From positions 62,001-126,000 of the forward strand of contig NZ_FOVU01000006.1 of assembly GCF_900115265.1 (NCBI RefSeq): a stretch of DNA of 64,000 bases, given 5' to 3'. Origin of the DNA: Bradyrhizobium sp. Ghvi. Its GTDB lineage: Bacteria; Pseudomonadota; Alphaproteobacteria; Rhizobiales; Xanthobacteraceae. Below, piece by piece: positions 41,261 to 50,518 of this stretch. Position 1 is the stretch's first letter; every line of letters begins with the position of its first letter. Position numbers and translations under genes: made by a program. The notes below the pieces were generated by a model. That model was not told the DNA's origin. It saw only the letters and a list, made by a program, of their open reading frames with translations, and searched no databases.

Positions 41261-42226
41261 CTAGACGTTGTGGCAGGCCAGTGCTCTATCGTCCGCGCCG
41301 GCGGAGCGAAGCTGGGGAATGTCGACCAGGCAGCGGTCGCTGGCCAGGGGACAACGTGCGGCGTAAGCGCAGCCGGCTGGCCGCTTGAACAGGCTGGGTG
41401 GTTCACTCGCTTCGATCGCGCCCAGGATCCGCTTGGATGGATCCGGCTTCGGAATTGCTGCGATAAGCGCACGCGTATAGGGATGCAGCGGATGGTCCAG
41501 GACAGTTCGCGTTGCGCCCCGCTCCACGATGCGTCCCATGTACATCACCGCGACGCGGCTGCTGATCTGTCCGATCACGCCAAGGTCGTGAGAGATGAAA
41601 AGCATCGACAGGCGCAGCTGCTCGCGCAGATCCATCATCAGGTTCAGGACCTGTGCCTGCACAGAGACGTCCAGGGCCGAGACCGGCTCGTCGGCGACGA
41701 CGACCGATGGCGTCGGGAGAATGGCTCGCGCAATCCCGGCCCGCTGACGCTGCCCGCCACTCAACTCGTACGGATAGCGGGTGGCGAAAGAAGGATCCAG
41801 GCCGACAGCCGTCAAGGTCGAGGCGATCATGGCGCTCCGATCAGTGCGGTCCCTGAAGATGCCGTTGATGTCTCCGGCTTCAGCCACGGAATCGCCGATC
41901 GTGCGCCGCGGATTGAGCGATGCATAGGGATCCTGGAAGACCATCCGGACGTTCAGACGCATCGCACGCAGCGCGGCGCCGCCGGCCGCAATCGCGTCAT
42001 CGTCTTTGAAGGCGATGTTGCCGCCATCGGGTTGAACCAGCCCGACGATGGCCCGGCCCAGGGTGGTTTTGCCGCACCCTGACTCGCCGACGATGCCGAG
42101 CACCTCGCCTTCCGCCAGCGACAGCGATACACCATCCACGGCCTGGACCCGGTATTTTCGGCCCGCGCGCCTGGCGGTGAACGAGACCTTCAGGTCCCGA
42201 ACAGCGAGAATGTCGTCGCTGCTCAT
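41261..42226 (-). CDS. oligopeptide-type ABC transporter ATP-binding protein (DppF/OppF-like)
   Basis: This 321-residue ATPase has Walker A GESGCGKTT, Q-loop MVFQDPYASLNPR, signature LSGGQRQRAGIARAI, Walker B VVADEPVSALD and switch FISHDLGVI. The C-terminal oligopeptide-type Cys motif (GCAYAARCPLASDRCL), which in this subfamily may bind an Fe-S cluster, is present. The ATG at 42226 overlaps the stop of the partner ATPase. It is the last gene of the five-gene importer operon. Confidence 0.92.
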   Translation of the reverse strand: MSSDDILAVRDLKVSFTARRAGRKYRVQAVDGVSLSLAEGEVLGIVGESGCGKTTLGRAIVGLVQPDGGNIAFKDDDAIAAGGAALRAMRLNVRMVFQDPYASLNPRRTIGDSVAEAGDINGIFRDRTDRSAMIASTLTAVGLDPSFATRYPYELSGGQRQRAGIARAILPTPSVVVADEPVSALDVSVQAQVLNLMMDLREQLRLSMLFISHDLGVIGQISSRVAVMYMGRIVERGATRTVLDHPLHPYTRALIAAIPKPDPSKRILGAIEASEPPSLFKRPAGCAYAARCPLASDRCLVDIPQLRSAGADDRALACHNV

Positions 42227-43197
42227 GCCGGTCCTCCACCGTTCAACGGGAAGGCGCAGAGCACCTGGTGTCCTTGAGAGACCGCGATGCGAGGCGGGTC
42301 TGTCGCGCGACACTCCTCGCGCGCAGCTGCGCAACGCGGAGCAAAGACGCAGCCGGCTCTTATCGTGCCGGGCGCCGGCGGCTGGCCCGATACGGTCGGC
42401 AGGCGATGCGCGCCGGCGTTTCGCACCGGCATGCAGTCCATCAATCCGCGCGTGTAGTGATGCCGCGGGCTGCCGAAGACCGCATCGACTCCTGCGGTTT
42501 CCACGATCCGGCCGGCGTACATGACGGCCACGCGGTCGGCGAGCTGCGCGATCACGCCCATGTCGTGAGTAATGAACAAGATCGCCATGTCGAGCCGGCC
42601 GCAGAGCTCGCGAAGCAGGCCGAGAATCTGGATCTGTATGGTGACATCAAGCGCGGTGGTCGGCTCATCGGCGATGAGAACCTGCGGCCGGCAGGCCAGG
42701 GCAATCGCGATCATGACCCGTTGGCGTTGGCCGCCGGACAGTTGATGCGGATAGGCGGACAGCTGCATTGCGGGATCTGGCATGCGCACCAGCTCGAGCA
42801 GCTCGCGCGCCCGAGCGAGCGCCGGGGCACCAGAAACCTGGTCGTGCACGCGCACGGCTTCGGCAATCTGATCGCCGATCCGGCGAACCGGGTTGAGCGA
42901 GGTCATCGGCTCCTGGAAGATCATGGCCATGCGACCGTGGCCCGCTTCGACACGTTGCCAGGGCTGTAGCTGCGTCACGTCGCTGCCATCGAGCACGACC
43001 CGTCCGGCACGAACCCGCGGACCGGGTTGCGGCAGCAATCCCATCACCGCAAGCGAGGTCATGCTCTTGCCGCAGCCGGACTCGCCGACAAGACCGAGGA
43101 TTTCGCCCTTCGCCACGTCAAAGGATACGCCGGCGACGATGTCGACCGGTGCAGTCTCCGGCCCCAATGATACGGTGAGATCGCGAACAGACAGCAC
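42223..43197 (-). CDS. oligopeptide-type ABC transporter ATP-binding protein (DppD/OppD-like)
   Basis: This 324-residue ATPase has Walker A GESGCGKSM, Q-loop MIFQEPMTSLNP, signature LSGGQRQRVMIAIAL, Walker B LIADEPTTALD and FITHDMGVIAQL. A C-terminal Cys motif (GCVFAPRCAAAREEC) is present. It starts with GTG 3 bases after the permease stop, which is TAG at 43201-43203. It partners the DppF-like ATPase. Confidence 0.92.
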   Translation of the reverse strand: MLSVRDLTVSLGPETAPVDIVAGVSFDVAKGEILGLVGESGCGKSMTSLAVMGLLPQPGPRVRAGRVVLDGSDVTQLQPWQRVEAGHGRMAMIFQEPMTSLNPVRRIGDQIAEAVRVHDQVSGAPALARARELLELVRMPDPAMQLSAYPHQLSGGQRQRVMIAIALACRPQVLIADEPTTALDVTIQIQILGLLRELCGRLDMAILFITHDMGVIAQLADRVAVMYAGRIVETAGVDAVFGSPRHHYTRGLMDCMPVRNAGAHRLPTVSGQPPAPGTIRAGCVFAPRCAAAREECRATDPPRIAVSQGHQVLCAFPLNGGGPA

Positions 43198-43200
43198 GAG

Positions 43201-44061
43201 CTAGCCCTTCTCGCCAAAGACTTGACGGAACCGCGGATCGAGCCGATCGCGCAATGCGTCGCCGACCAGGTTCAGAGAGAATGCCGTGGCCACGATCATC
43301 ATACCCGGGAAGAACAGCAACCAGGGAGCGCGCGTGATGAAGGTACGGGATTCGGCCAGCATGTTGCCCCAGCTCGGAATTTCCGGCGGCGCGCCGAGGC
43401 CGAGGAAGTCGAGTGAAGCCGCGCCTAGCTGCGCGAAGGCGAAGACGAAGCTCGCCTGCACGAGGAGCGGTGAGACCAGGTTCGGCAGGATGTGCTTGCT
43501 GATCAGCCATATCGTCCCGGCACCCATGCTGCGGGATGCCTCAACATAGGTTTCTGCACGCAAGCGCAGCGTGAGACCGTAGACGATGCGCGTGGTCGTC
43601 GTCATATAGCCGACGCCGATTGCGAGAATGGCATTGGCCACACTCGGTCCCAAGATGACGATCAGCCCGAGCGCAAGCAGCAGCGCCGGGAATGCCATCA
43701 GCACGTCGACCATGCGCATCAGCACATGACCGAGACGGGGAAACAGGGCCGACAATACGCCGACGGGCACGCCCGTTGCGAGGGCGAAGACGACCACGCC
43801 CGAGCCGATCAGCAGCGCCATGCGCGCGGAGTGGATGACGCGCGACAGCGTGTCTCGGCCGAACTGGTCGGTCCCGAACCAATGGATTGTGTTCGGGGGC
43901 GTCAGGCGGGTCACCGGGTCGATGGCATAGGGATCGAACGGCGACAGCCACGGCGCGAAGACAGCGGCAAGCACCGTCGCCAGAAGGATGCAAAGGCCAG
44001 CCAGAGCGATCGGGCGGGCGATGAACGGCTTCAGCCACAAGATTGCGACGTCGCGGCTCAT
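43201..44061 (-). CDS. peptide-type ABC transporter permease (DppC-like)
   Basis: This 286-residue permease opens with an N-terminal OppC-type helix and LSPFDPYAIDPVTRLTPPNTIHWFGTDQFGRDTLSR, the classic DppC/OppC block. Five further helices and the EAA-type loop RAETYVEASRSMGAGTIWLISKHILPN follow. The ATG at 44061 overlaps the stop of the DppB-like gene (ATGA). The frame is open upstream, antisense to nothing real, and is not used. Confidence 0.91.
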   Translation of the reverse strand: MSRDVAILWLKPFIARPIALAGLCILLATVLAAVFAPWLSPFDPYAIDPVTRLTPPNTIHWFGTDQFGRDTLSRVIHSARMALLIGSGVVVFALATGVPVGVLSALFPRLGHVLMRMVDVLMAFPALLLALGLIVILGPSVANAILAIGVGYMTTTTRIVYGLTLRLRAETYVEASRSMGAGTIWLISKHILPNLVSPLLVQASFVFAFAQLGAASLDFLGLGAPPEIPSWGNMLAESRTFITRAPWLLFFPGMMIVATAFSLNLVGDALRDRLDPRFRQVFGEKG

Positions 44062-45002
44062 TGCAGTTCGACCCTCGGATCGAGCAGACGGTAGCTGAGG
44101 TCCACGATCAAATTGATCAGGAGATAGGCGACAACGATGACCAGGATGACGCCCTGGATCACCGGGTAGTCGCGACGGAGGATCGACTGAACGACCAGGC
44201 GGCCGATGCCCGGCAGCGCGAATACGGTTTCCGTCACCACGGCTTCCGAGAGCAGCGCGGCGAAGGTGAAGCCGAACGCCGAGACGACCGCCAACAGAGC
44301 GTTGCGCAGGATGTGCCGACGCACGACCTGCCATGGCCGTATTCCCTTGGCGCGGGCGGTGCGCACGTAATCCTCGCGGGAGACATCGAGCATGCTGGCG
44401 CGCGTCAGCCGCAGGATCAGCGCGGCATTCGGCGCCGCAAGCGCCAGACTAGGAAGGACCAGGTAGCGCAGGTTGACCACGCCGCCCTCGAAAATCGAGG
44501 GATAACCGGAGCTCGGAAACCAGCCGAGCCAGGCGGCGAAGATCAGGATCAGGTAGAGCCCGACCCAAAAGGTCGGGATCGAGGCCATCAGCATCGCCGC
44601 GCCTGATAGTCCCTGGTCAAGCCACGTGCCGTGCCGGACCGCCGCGACCACGCCGACCGGCACGCCGATCACCGCGACCCAGATCATCGTCATGGTGGCG
44701 AGCAGGATGCTGGTTTCGGCGCCGTCGGCGATCACCGACGTCACCGGGGCCTGGAAGAAGATCGATCGTCCGAGATCGCCCGCGAGCACGCGGCCTGCCC
44801 AACTCAGATATTGCAGGACGATCGGTTGATCGAGGCCGAGCTGATGCCGCAGCGCATCGATCTGGTCGGGCGTCGCGGTGTCGCCGAGCAGAACATAGAT
44901 GGGATCGCCCGGCACGACATGGATGAAGGCGAAGATGATGACGGAGGCCGCCACGAGCGTCACCGCCGTCGTTCCCGTGCGCTTGAGTGCAAATGACCAC
45001 AT
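44058..45002 (-). CDS. peptide-type ABC transporter permease (DppB-like)
   Basis: This 314-residue permease has FIHVVPGDPIYVLLGD near the N-terminus (DppB/OppB hallmark), about six helices, and the coupling loop REDYVRTARAKGIRPWQVVRRHILRNAL. It pairs with the DppC-like permease. About 80 bases separate it from the binding-protein stop. Confidence 0.91.
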   Translation of the reverse strand: MWSFALKRTGTTAVTLVAASVIIFAFIHVVPGDPIYVLLGDTATPDQIDALRHQLGLDQPIVLQYLSWAGRVLAGDLGRSIFFQAPVTSVIADGAETSILLATMTMIWVAVIGVPVGVVAAVRHGTWLDQGLSGAAMLMASIPTFWVGLYLILIFAAWLGWFPSSGYPSIFEGGVVNLRYLVLPSLALAAPNAALILRLTRASMLDVSREDYVRTARAKGIRPWQVVRRHILRNALLAVVSAFGFTFAALLSEAVVTETVFALPGIGRLVVQSILRRDYPVIQGVILVIVVAYLLINLIVDLSYRLLDPRVELQ

Positions 45003-45082
45003 GTGATTGTGCGGCTGATCAACGGCAATGATGCGCGCCGCTGCAGGCGCCCGTCATCCTCGCGGCTTTCGTCCCGCGCCTC

Positions 45083-46624
45083 CTATTTCGTCGATACGTT
45101 CCAGAAGGCGGGGCCGTTGGGATTGAGCCCCTTGAGCTTGGGCGAGGCAATGTCATAGGTGTAGGCGTCGCCCACCTTCATGACCGGTACCTGATCGTAG
45201 ATGAGCGCCTGGATCTTGTCCCATGTGGCTTTGCGCGCGGCCGCATCGGTCGAGCTGATCAACTCGGTCCGAAGCGCGCTGATCTCCGCGCTGTCCCACC
45301 AGCCGGGATAGCTCGCATTGAGGAATGTTAGCAGCAGCGGGTCGGCCGAGAACGAATGGTGGGTGACGAAGATGTCCCATTGTTCGGGCTGGCCCCGCAT
45401 CTTCAGGAGGGTCGCCCAATCGACGACCATCATCTGAACATTGATCCCGGCGTCGGCCAGCTGGCGGGTGAAGACGGAGGCCTCGTCATAATGCGCCTGG
45501 TAGTTGGTCGAGACCAGGAGGCGGATCGGAGCGCCCGTGTAGTCCGCCTCCTTGGCGAGCTCCTTGGCCTTCTTCGGATCGTGCGGGCTGTAATTGTCAA
45601 CGCCTGCGGTCGAGTACCAAGGCGTGCCCTTGGGAAAGATCGATCCCTCGGCGTTCCATAGGTCCTTGGACCCGAAAGCGACGCGCAGGGCCTGCGACTT
45701 GTCAAGCGCGGTCTGGATGGCGCGGCGAAGCTTGTAATTGTCTTTCAGGATGCCCTGCTTCGAGTTCATGAAGAACAGGCCGAAGATCGGCGCATTGGTT
45801 CGCTGCACCTGGACCGACGCGTCCTTGCTCAGCGACTCGTAAAGATCGCCGGAGATCATCTCCGCATAATCGTAGTCGCCGGCCTGGACGCCGCTCACGC
45901 GCGTGCCGACGTCGGGCACCGGGATGAACCGGATCCTGTCGAACATGGCGACGCGGGCGCCGGCGAAACCATCCGCCTTGTCCTTCACCGGCTTGTAGCC
46001 GTCGAACTTCTCGACCTCGACGTATCGGTTCGGCCGCCACTCCACGAATTTGTACGGTCCGGTGCCGATATAGTCCTTCTGCTCGATCGGACGGTTGCCG
46101 GCATTGGTCGCAATCTCTTCCGGATAGATCGCAAGTCCGCCGTTGACGTCCGCAACGAGAGTCTTCCAGGCGCCGTTGGGCGCCGATAGTTTCAGCGTGA
46201 CCTCGTACTTTCCGGTCGCCTCGACCGAACTCGCCGCGGCCATCAGGAGCTTGCCTCGCGCGCCGTAGTTGCCCCAGCGCGTCATTGAGGCGACCACGTC
46301 CTTGGCGGTCATCTCCTTGCCATTGTGGAAGAGAACGCCCTCGCGGAGCTTGATCACGATGGTCCGGCCGCCATCGTCTTCGCGCGCGCTCTCGGCCAGC
46401 AGCGGGCGTGGCGTGTAGGTCGAGTCCAGCGCATAGAGCGTTTCGAAGATGTGGCGGCCGATGACCGATGCGACGTCCGCCGTCGTCAGCATGACATCGA
46501 GGGGCGGCGGTTCTCCGATGGTGGCTTCGCGAAGCAGGGTAGCGGCGCTCACCTGCGCGTTCAGGAACAGGGCGGCGGCCATTCCGATGGCGCCACGCGC
46601 CAAGACATTGAGAGCGCCTCTCAT
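45083..46624 (-). CDS. ABC transporter substrate-binding protein, family 5
   Basis: This 513-residue exported binding protein has a signal peptide (about 1-27, ending VSA) and the SBP_bac_5 fold (FETLYALDSTYTPRPLLAES, IVIKLREGVLFHNGKEMTAKDVVASMTRW, GTGPYKFVEWRPNRYVEVEKF, LRRAIQTALDKSQAL). I chose the ATG at 46624 because GGGAGGGG lies 6 bases before it; an ATG directly abutting that site at 46630 is less likely. Family 5 proteins carry peptides but also many sugars and opines. Divergence from an RpiR-type sugar-phosphate regulator hints at a carbohydrate-related ligand. Confidence 0.9.
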   Translation of the reverse strand: MRGALNVLARGAIGMAAALFLNAQVSAATLLREATIGEPPPLDVMLTTADVASVIGRHIFETLYALDSTYTPRPLLAESAREDDGGRTIVIKLREGVLFHNGKEMTAKDVVASMTRWGNYGARGKLLMAAASSVEATGKYEVTLKLSAPNGAWKTLVADVNGGLAIYPEEIATNAGNRPIEQKDYIGTGPYKFVEWRPNRYVEVEKFDGYKPVKDKADGFAGARVAMFDRIRFIPVPDVGTRVSGVQAGDYDYAEMISGDLYESLSKDASVQVQRTNAPIFGLFFMNSKQGILKDNYKLRRAIQTALDKSQALRVAFGSKDLWNAEGSIFPKGTPWYSTAGVDNYSPHDPKKAKELAKEADYTGAPIRLLVSTNYQAHYDEASVFTRQLADAGINVQMMVVDWATLLKMRGQPEQWDIFVTHHSFSADPLLLTFLNASYPGWWDSAEISALRTELISSTDAAARKATWDKIQALIYDQVPVMKVGDAYTYDIASPKLKGLNPNGPAFWNVSTK

Positions 46625-46797
46625 ATACATCCCCTCCCGTCGCGTTTGATCCCTGCCATGGAGGGCGGGGATGGCCCCGGCCATTATGTCCGAAGGCACG
46701 TCGTTGTTTGTTTGAAAATTACATACGAGATACGCTAGATTTCAAGCGAAAAATCGCGATATCTTGTCCAACGGTTTGACGCTTGGTCCAGCCAGTC

Positions 46798-46814
46798 TTG
46801 TAAGTTTATTACAA
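46798..46814. promoter_or_regulatory. TTGTAA-N5-TTACAA operator (RpiR/HexR type)
   Basis: TTGTAAGTTTATTACAA is a perfect 6-bp inverted repeat with a 5-base spacer, matching the TGTAA-N5-TTACA form known for HexR and related RpiR-family repressors. It lies 49 bases before the RpiR gene and within the divergent promoter region of the family-5 importer. Confidence 0.65.
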
Positions 46815-46863
46815 AGGTTTAGCCCGCCGGGCAGGCTGGAAGTGAGGTCTGGGAAGGCTGGCA

Positions 46864-47820
46864 ATGTCGCGTGCGAAGCGAATTCCCCCGGTGAAAGCCG
46901 CTGGCGCTGCGGCAATGACCCAGCCGAACCGCGACGGCTTCGTCGTAGGCGATATCCTCTCCGTCATCCGGCAGAGCGCGGCGGCCCTCAGCCCCTCGGA
47001 GCAGCGCGTCGCCACGGTGCTGCTGGCTGATCTCGAATTTGCCATTCACGCCAGTAATTCGGCACTGGCTCGTCGGGCGCGCGTCAGCGAACCCACCGTC
47101 ACGCGCTTCAGCCGCTCTATCGGTTGTCGCGGCGTCCGTGACCTCAAGGTCAAACTGGCACAAGCGATGGCCGTTGGACGGATCTACGTCGAGCCTCCTC
47201 CCCATGTCGGGACGGATTTGGCGCGTCCAGCGCTCTGGCGCTCGGTGTTTCAGGAGATCCGCCGCGCCATTGCCGCTGCGGAAGAGGGGCTCGGGAAAGA
47301 GGATATCGAAAAGGCCGCCGAAGCTATTTCCCGCTGCTCGAAACTTGCCGCCTTCGGCGTGGGCGGCGGCTCGACGCTCGCTGCGGCGGAGGTTCAGAAC
47401 CGGCTCTTTCGCCTCGGCATCGCCGCTTCCCACGCCTCCGATCCAAGGTTGATGCGCATGATCGCCGCGACGCTCGGCCGGGACGATGTCGTCGTCGCCA
47501 TCTCGACCACCGGGACAGCCAACGAGGTGATCGAGGCCGCCGGTACCGCTCGGCAATATGGCGCTCTCGTCATCGCGATCACCAAACCGCAAAGTCGGCT
47601 CGCTTCGATCGCCGATATCGTGCTGGGCGTGTACGTGCCCGAGGCGCCCGATGCGCTCAAGCCGACCGCTTCGCGCTATGCCATCCTTGCCGCCATCGAT
47701 CTGCTCGCCGCCTCGACCGCCTATTGCAAGCCGCTCGAAGCCCAGGCCCGCATGCGGCGGATCAAATACGAGTTGCTGAAGGGCTCGGATGGCAACTCCA
47801 ATGGTCCGCTCGGCGACTGA
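46864..47820 (+). CDS. RpiR family transcriptional regulator
   Basis: This 318-residue regulator has an N-terminal RpiR HTH (about 30-105; LSPSEQRVATVLLADLEFAI, ARRARVSEPTVTRFSRSIG) and a C-terminal SIS domain (about 135-275; FGVGGGSTLAAAEVQNRL, VVAISTTGTANEVIEAA) that binds sugar phosphates. The HTH and SIS details resemble HexR-type members. It diverges from the family-5 ABC importer and probably controls it and itself through the TTGTAA palindrome at 46798. It could also be the missing IolR, but its own upstream site is not of the GGAA-N6-TTCC type. Confidence 0.9.
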   Translation: MSRAKRIPPVKAAGAAAMTQPNRDGFVVGDILSVIRQSAAALSPSEQRVATVLLADLEFAIHASNSALARRARVSEPTVTRFSRSIGCRGVRDLKVKLAQAMAVGRIYVEPPPHVGTDLARPALWRSVFQEIRRAIAAAEEGLGKEDIEKAAEAISRCSKLAAFGVGGGSTLAAAEVQNRLFRLGIAASHASDPRLMRMIAATLGRDDVVVAISTTGTANEVIEAAGTARQYGALVIAITKPQSRLASIADIVLGVYVPEAPDALKPTASRYAILAAIDLLAASTAYCKPLEAQARMRRIKYELLKGSDGNSNGPLGD

Positions 47821-47830
47821 ACAGTCGCCG
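47811..47830 (+). terminator. stem-loop over the RpiR stop codon
   Basis: CGGCGACT (47811-47818) pairs with AGTCGCCG (47823-47830) around GAAC, overlapping the TGA. No T run follows, so this may be a weak or factor-assisted terminator before the convergent ROK gene. Confidence 0.45.
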
Positions 47831-47948
47831 GCAAGGCGTCCCCATCGAGACGTCCGAGCTCAGATGGGCGGAACGATGAAGCAAAGCTCGGATGAAACAA
47901 GCCGCCGGGCCGCAAGACTGCGTGCAGCACTCGGTTGCAACGCTAAAC

Positions 47949-49235
47949 TCAGGCGAGCACCGCAGGCCTCGGTGTTCGCTCGGCCGTTTCCATGAAATTT
48001 CGGTCGACGACCCCTAGCGTCCGCCGCACCATGCCGTCGACGATTGCTGCCGACTTGCTGGGGCGGACATATATCAGCGTGGACTTGAGCAGCCATGGCA
48101 AGACTGCCTGCTCCAATCGCTCCTCATAGGCGTTGAGCATCATGTCGAAGGCCTGCAAGCCGGGACCGGCCAGGACGACGTGATGCGGGCGCAGCACCGA
48201 TATTGTCACGGCGACCGCCTCAGCAAGTGCGTTGCCTGCCTGTCGGAACAGTTGCTCGAGGCGGGGATCGCCGTTCCGTGCTCTGTCTCGCAGCAAGGCC
48301 ATCTGCACCTCCGACGGTTGTTGCGAGGTCGCGGGCGGCAGGTCGATGATGGTGCGGGCGTCGCGGTAGAGCGCATAATCGGCGAGATAGGCCTCGATGC
48401 ATCCACGCTGGCCGCAGCGGCATTGCGGCCCGTTCGGGGCCAGCTTGACATGGCCGATCTCGCTGCTGGCGCCGACTCCCCAGCGCGCCTCCCCGTCGAC
48501 GACGACGCCCATTCCGACGCCGTGGCCGACCGTGATCGTGGCTGCGAGACCCTCCGCCAGCGCCGGTTCGGCTGCAGCCAGGGCCAGAGCGACCGGGACG
48601 GCGTCGTTCGCAATCACGACGTCCACTTCGAAGGTCCGGCGGATCGGCGTCGCCAGATCGACATCGGTGACCGACAGCGCCGGGCTCCAAAGATGCCGCC
48701 CGGTATCGGCATTCACGATCCCTTGCAGCGCAATTCCGATTCCGAGCAGCCGGTCGCGCGAGGTGCCCGTCACCTCAAGCATGGAATCGATCTGCGCGAT
48801 CACGCTGTTGCACAGCGCCGTTGCATCGAGCGCGCGAGTCGCGAGCGCCAGCCGCGATTGCGCCAGCTCCGAGCCGCTGAAATCCGCGAGCAGCGTCTCG
48901 ATCATGTTCATGCGCAGCGAAACCGCAACGATGCGGCCAAACTCCGGATTGAGCGTCAATTGTATCGCCGGCCGGCCACGGCGGCGGCCATTGCCGTCCG
49001 CATCGTCGTCGCCGCCATCGTCGGGCCAGGACATCGTCGCGTCCGTCTCCGACAGCAGGTCTTCCGCCATCATTTTCGACGTGATGGCCGAAATGGCCGG
49101 GAAGCTCAGTCCGGTATTGCGCGCGAGCTCCACGCGCGGCATCGGTCCGTGGCGCCGCAGGGCCTCTATGAGGCGGCCGCGATTCGATCCCCGCGCCAGG
49201 GTTGAAGTGCGGGCCGGCTTGAGATCATCGTCCAT
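47949..49235 (-). CDS. ROK family transcriptional regulator
   Basis: This 428-residue XylR/NagC-type repressor has an N-terminal winged HTH (about 17-60; GRLIEALRRHGPMPRVELARNTGLSFPAISAITSKM). The C-terminal ROK sugar-kinase-like domain includes ATITVGHGVGMGVVVDGE and the zinc motif CRCGQRGCIEAYL. An acidic DDGGDDDADGNGRRRG insert near residue 75 is unusual. It diverges from the ribose/xylose-type importer at 49488, which it most likely represses. Confidence 0.9.
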   Translation of the reverse strand: MDDDLKPARTSTLARGSNRGRLIEALRRHGPMPRVELARNTGLSFPAISAITSKMMAEDLLSETDATMSWPDDGGDDDADGNGRRRGRPAIQLTLNPEFGRIVAVSLRMNMIETLLADFSGSELAQSRLALATRALDATALCNSVIAQIDSMLEVTGTSRDRLLGIGIALQGIVNADTGRHLWSPALSVTDVDLATPIRRTFEVDVVIANDAVPVALALAAAEPALAEGLAATITVGHGVGMGVVVDGEARWGVGASSEIGHVKLAPNGPQCRCGQRGCIEAYLADYALYRDARTIIDLPPATSQQPSEVQMALLRDRARNGDPRLEQLFRQAGNALAEAVAVTISVLRPHHVVLAGPGLQAFDMMLNAYEERLEQAVLPWLLKSTLIYVRPSKSAAIVDGMVRRTLGVVDRNFMETAERTPRPAVLA

Positions 49236-49330
49236 GCGCCATCCTTTAATTCATCAGTTGAAATTATTGGACTATTCGACTTTGGTGCATGCGGCACGGT
49301 GTCGTCGCAGGCGCGGCAAATGCGTCACAT

Positions 49331-49397
49331 ATTACCCTCCGCGCTATTGGAGAGTGAATGCGGGGTAATGATCACGCTTGACGAGCTACTTACCCCC
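49331..49397. promoter_or_regulatory. three TTACCC half-sites in the ROK/importer promoter region
   Basis: ATTACCC (49331-49337), its inverse GGGTAAT (49363-49369) and a third TTACCCC (starting 49390) lie in the 252-base space between the ROK regulator and the binding-protein gene. The roughly regular spacing suggests an operator array. No other gene is present in this space. Confidence 0.4.
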
Positions 49398-49487
49398 TCA
49401 TAATTTATTCACACACAAAATTAAATAGGGCGCAACAAGCGCCCGACGTCAACCCCGGGAATACCGGCTGGCTAAAGGGAGGTGCAG

Positions 49488-50453
49488 ATGAACAGTTCAC
49501 TGAAGAAATGGATCGTGCCGTTTTGTGCGAGTGCAGCCGTGCTCGCGATGACCTCCGGTGTGGTCCAGGCGCAGCAGAAGAAAACGATTGCGCTGGTCAC
49601 AAACGTTGCGGCCGACTTCTGGACCATCGCCGGTCGCGGCCTCGAGAAGGCGCAGAAGGAGCATCCGGACTACAATATCGAGCTGATCGTCACCAACGAA
49701 GGCACCGCCGCCGGGCAGCGGCGGGAGCTGGACGATCTCTTGGTGCGCGGGGTCGCCGGAATTTCCATCTCCGTGGACGACGCGCCGCACGCGACCGAAG
49801 AGCTCAACAAGGTTGCGGAAAAGACCGTACTGATCACCACGGACAGCGACGCGCCGCAGAGCAAGCGTCTCGCTTATATCGGCACCGACAACGTCGCGGC
49901 CGGTCGGCAGGCCGGCGAGGAGATCAAGAAGGCCTTGCCGAACGGTGGCAAGATCGCGTTGTTCGTGGGAACGATGGACGCGGACAATGCGCGCGAACGC
50001 GTGCAGGGCATCAAGGACGCGATCGCGGGCACCAAGGTCGAACTGGTCGACGTGTTCACCGATCAGGTCGACTTCGCCAAGGCCAAGGCGAACATGGAGA
50101 ACGTTCTCGTCAAATATCCCGACATCGCGCTGCTGTCCGGCCTGTGGAGCTACGAGACGCCGTTGATCTATGACGCCGTCAAGGCCGCTGGAAAGGCCGG
50201 CAAGGTCAAGATCGTCGGCTTCGACGAGGATCAACGCACGCTGCGAGGTATTTCCGACGGCACCATCGAATCGACGGTCGTGCAGCAGCCGTACGAGTTC
50301 GGATATCTGTCGGCCACCAACATCATCAAGACGCTGAACGGCGACAAGTCCTGGATTCCCAAGGACAGCAAGCTGATCGTTCCGACCAAGGTGATCAACA
50401 AGACCAATGTCGCGGAGTTCACGGCGCAGATGAAGGAACTGCTCAAGAAGTGA
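49488..50453 (+). CDS. sugar ABC transporter substrate-binding protein (RbsB-like)
   Basis: This 321-residue exported protein has a signal peptide (about 1-25, ending VQA) and a type 1 periplasmic sugar-binding fold (IALVTNVAADFWTIAGRGLEKA, EGTAAGQRRELDDLLVRGVAGISISV, YIGTDNVAAGRQAGEEI, IVGFDEDQRTLRGISDG). These features match the monosaccharide (CUT2) group for ribose, xylose or galactose. The ATG has AGGGAGG 5 bases upstream; a GTG two codons earlier overlaps that site. A ROK regulator upstream and an aldose-dehydrogenase-like SDR downstream suggest a pentose or galactose ligand. Confidence 0.9.
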   Translation: MNSSLKKWIVPFCASAAVLAMTSGVVQAQQKKTIALVTNVAADFWTIAGRGLEKAQKEHPDYNIELIVTNEGTAAGQRRELDDLLVRGVAGISISVDDAPHATEELNKVAEKTVLITTDSDAPQSKRLAYIGTDNVAAGRQAGEEIKKALPNGGKIALFVGTMDADNARERVQGIKDAIAGTKVELVDVFTDQVDFAKAKANMENVLVKYPDIALLSGLWSYETPLIYDAVKAAGKAGKVKIVGFDEDQRTLRGISDGTIESTVVQQPYEFGYLSATNIIKTLNGDKSWIPKDSKLIVPTKVINKTNVAEFTAQMKELLKK

Positions 50454-50470
50454 CGTGAGCGCGCTTCGAT

Positions 50471-50494
50471 GCCCGGCGGCTGTCTCCGCCGGGC
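50471..50494 (+). promoter_or_regulatory. intercistronic stem-loop
   Basis: GCCCGGCGG (50471-50479) pairs perfectly with CCGCCGGGC (50486-50494) around CTGTCT, between the binding-protein and ATPase genes. This is the usual place for mRNA-stabilising hairpins that favour binding-protein output. Confidence 0.65.
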
Positions 50495-50518
50495 GTTGAG
50501 CGGGAGAAGGAACGCCTG

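Noticed and set aside
46819..47592. 257-codon minus-strand frame inside the RpiR gene
   Set aside because: Shadow of the plus-strand regulator, which has clear HTH and SIS motifs.
46864..47820. Assignment as IolR
   Set aside because: It faces a peptide-type importer and its upstream palindrome is TTGTAA-type, not GGAA-N6-TTCC; kept as RpiR family.
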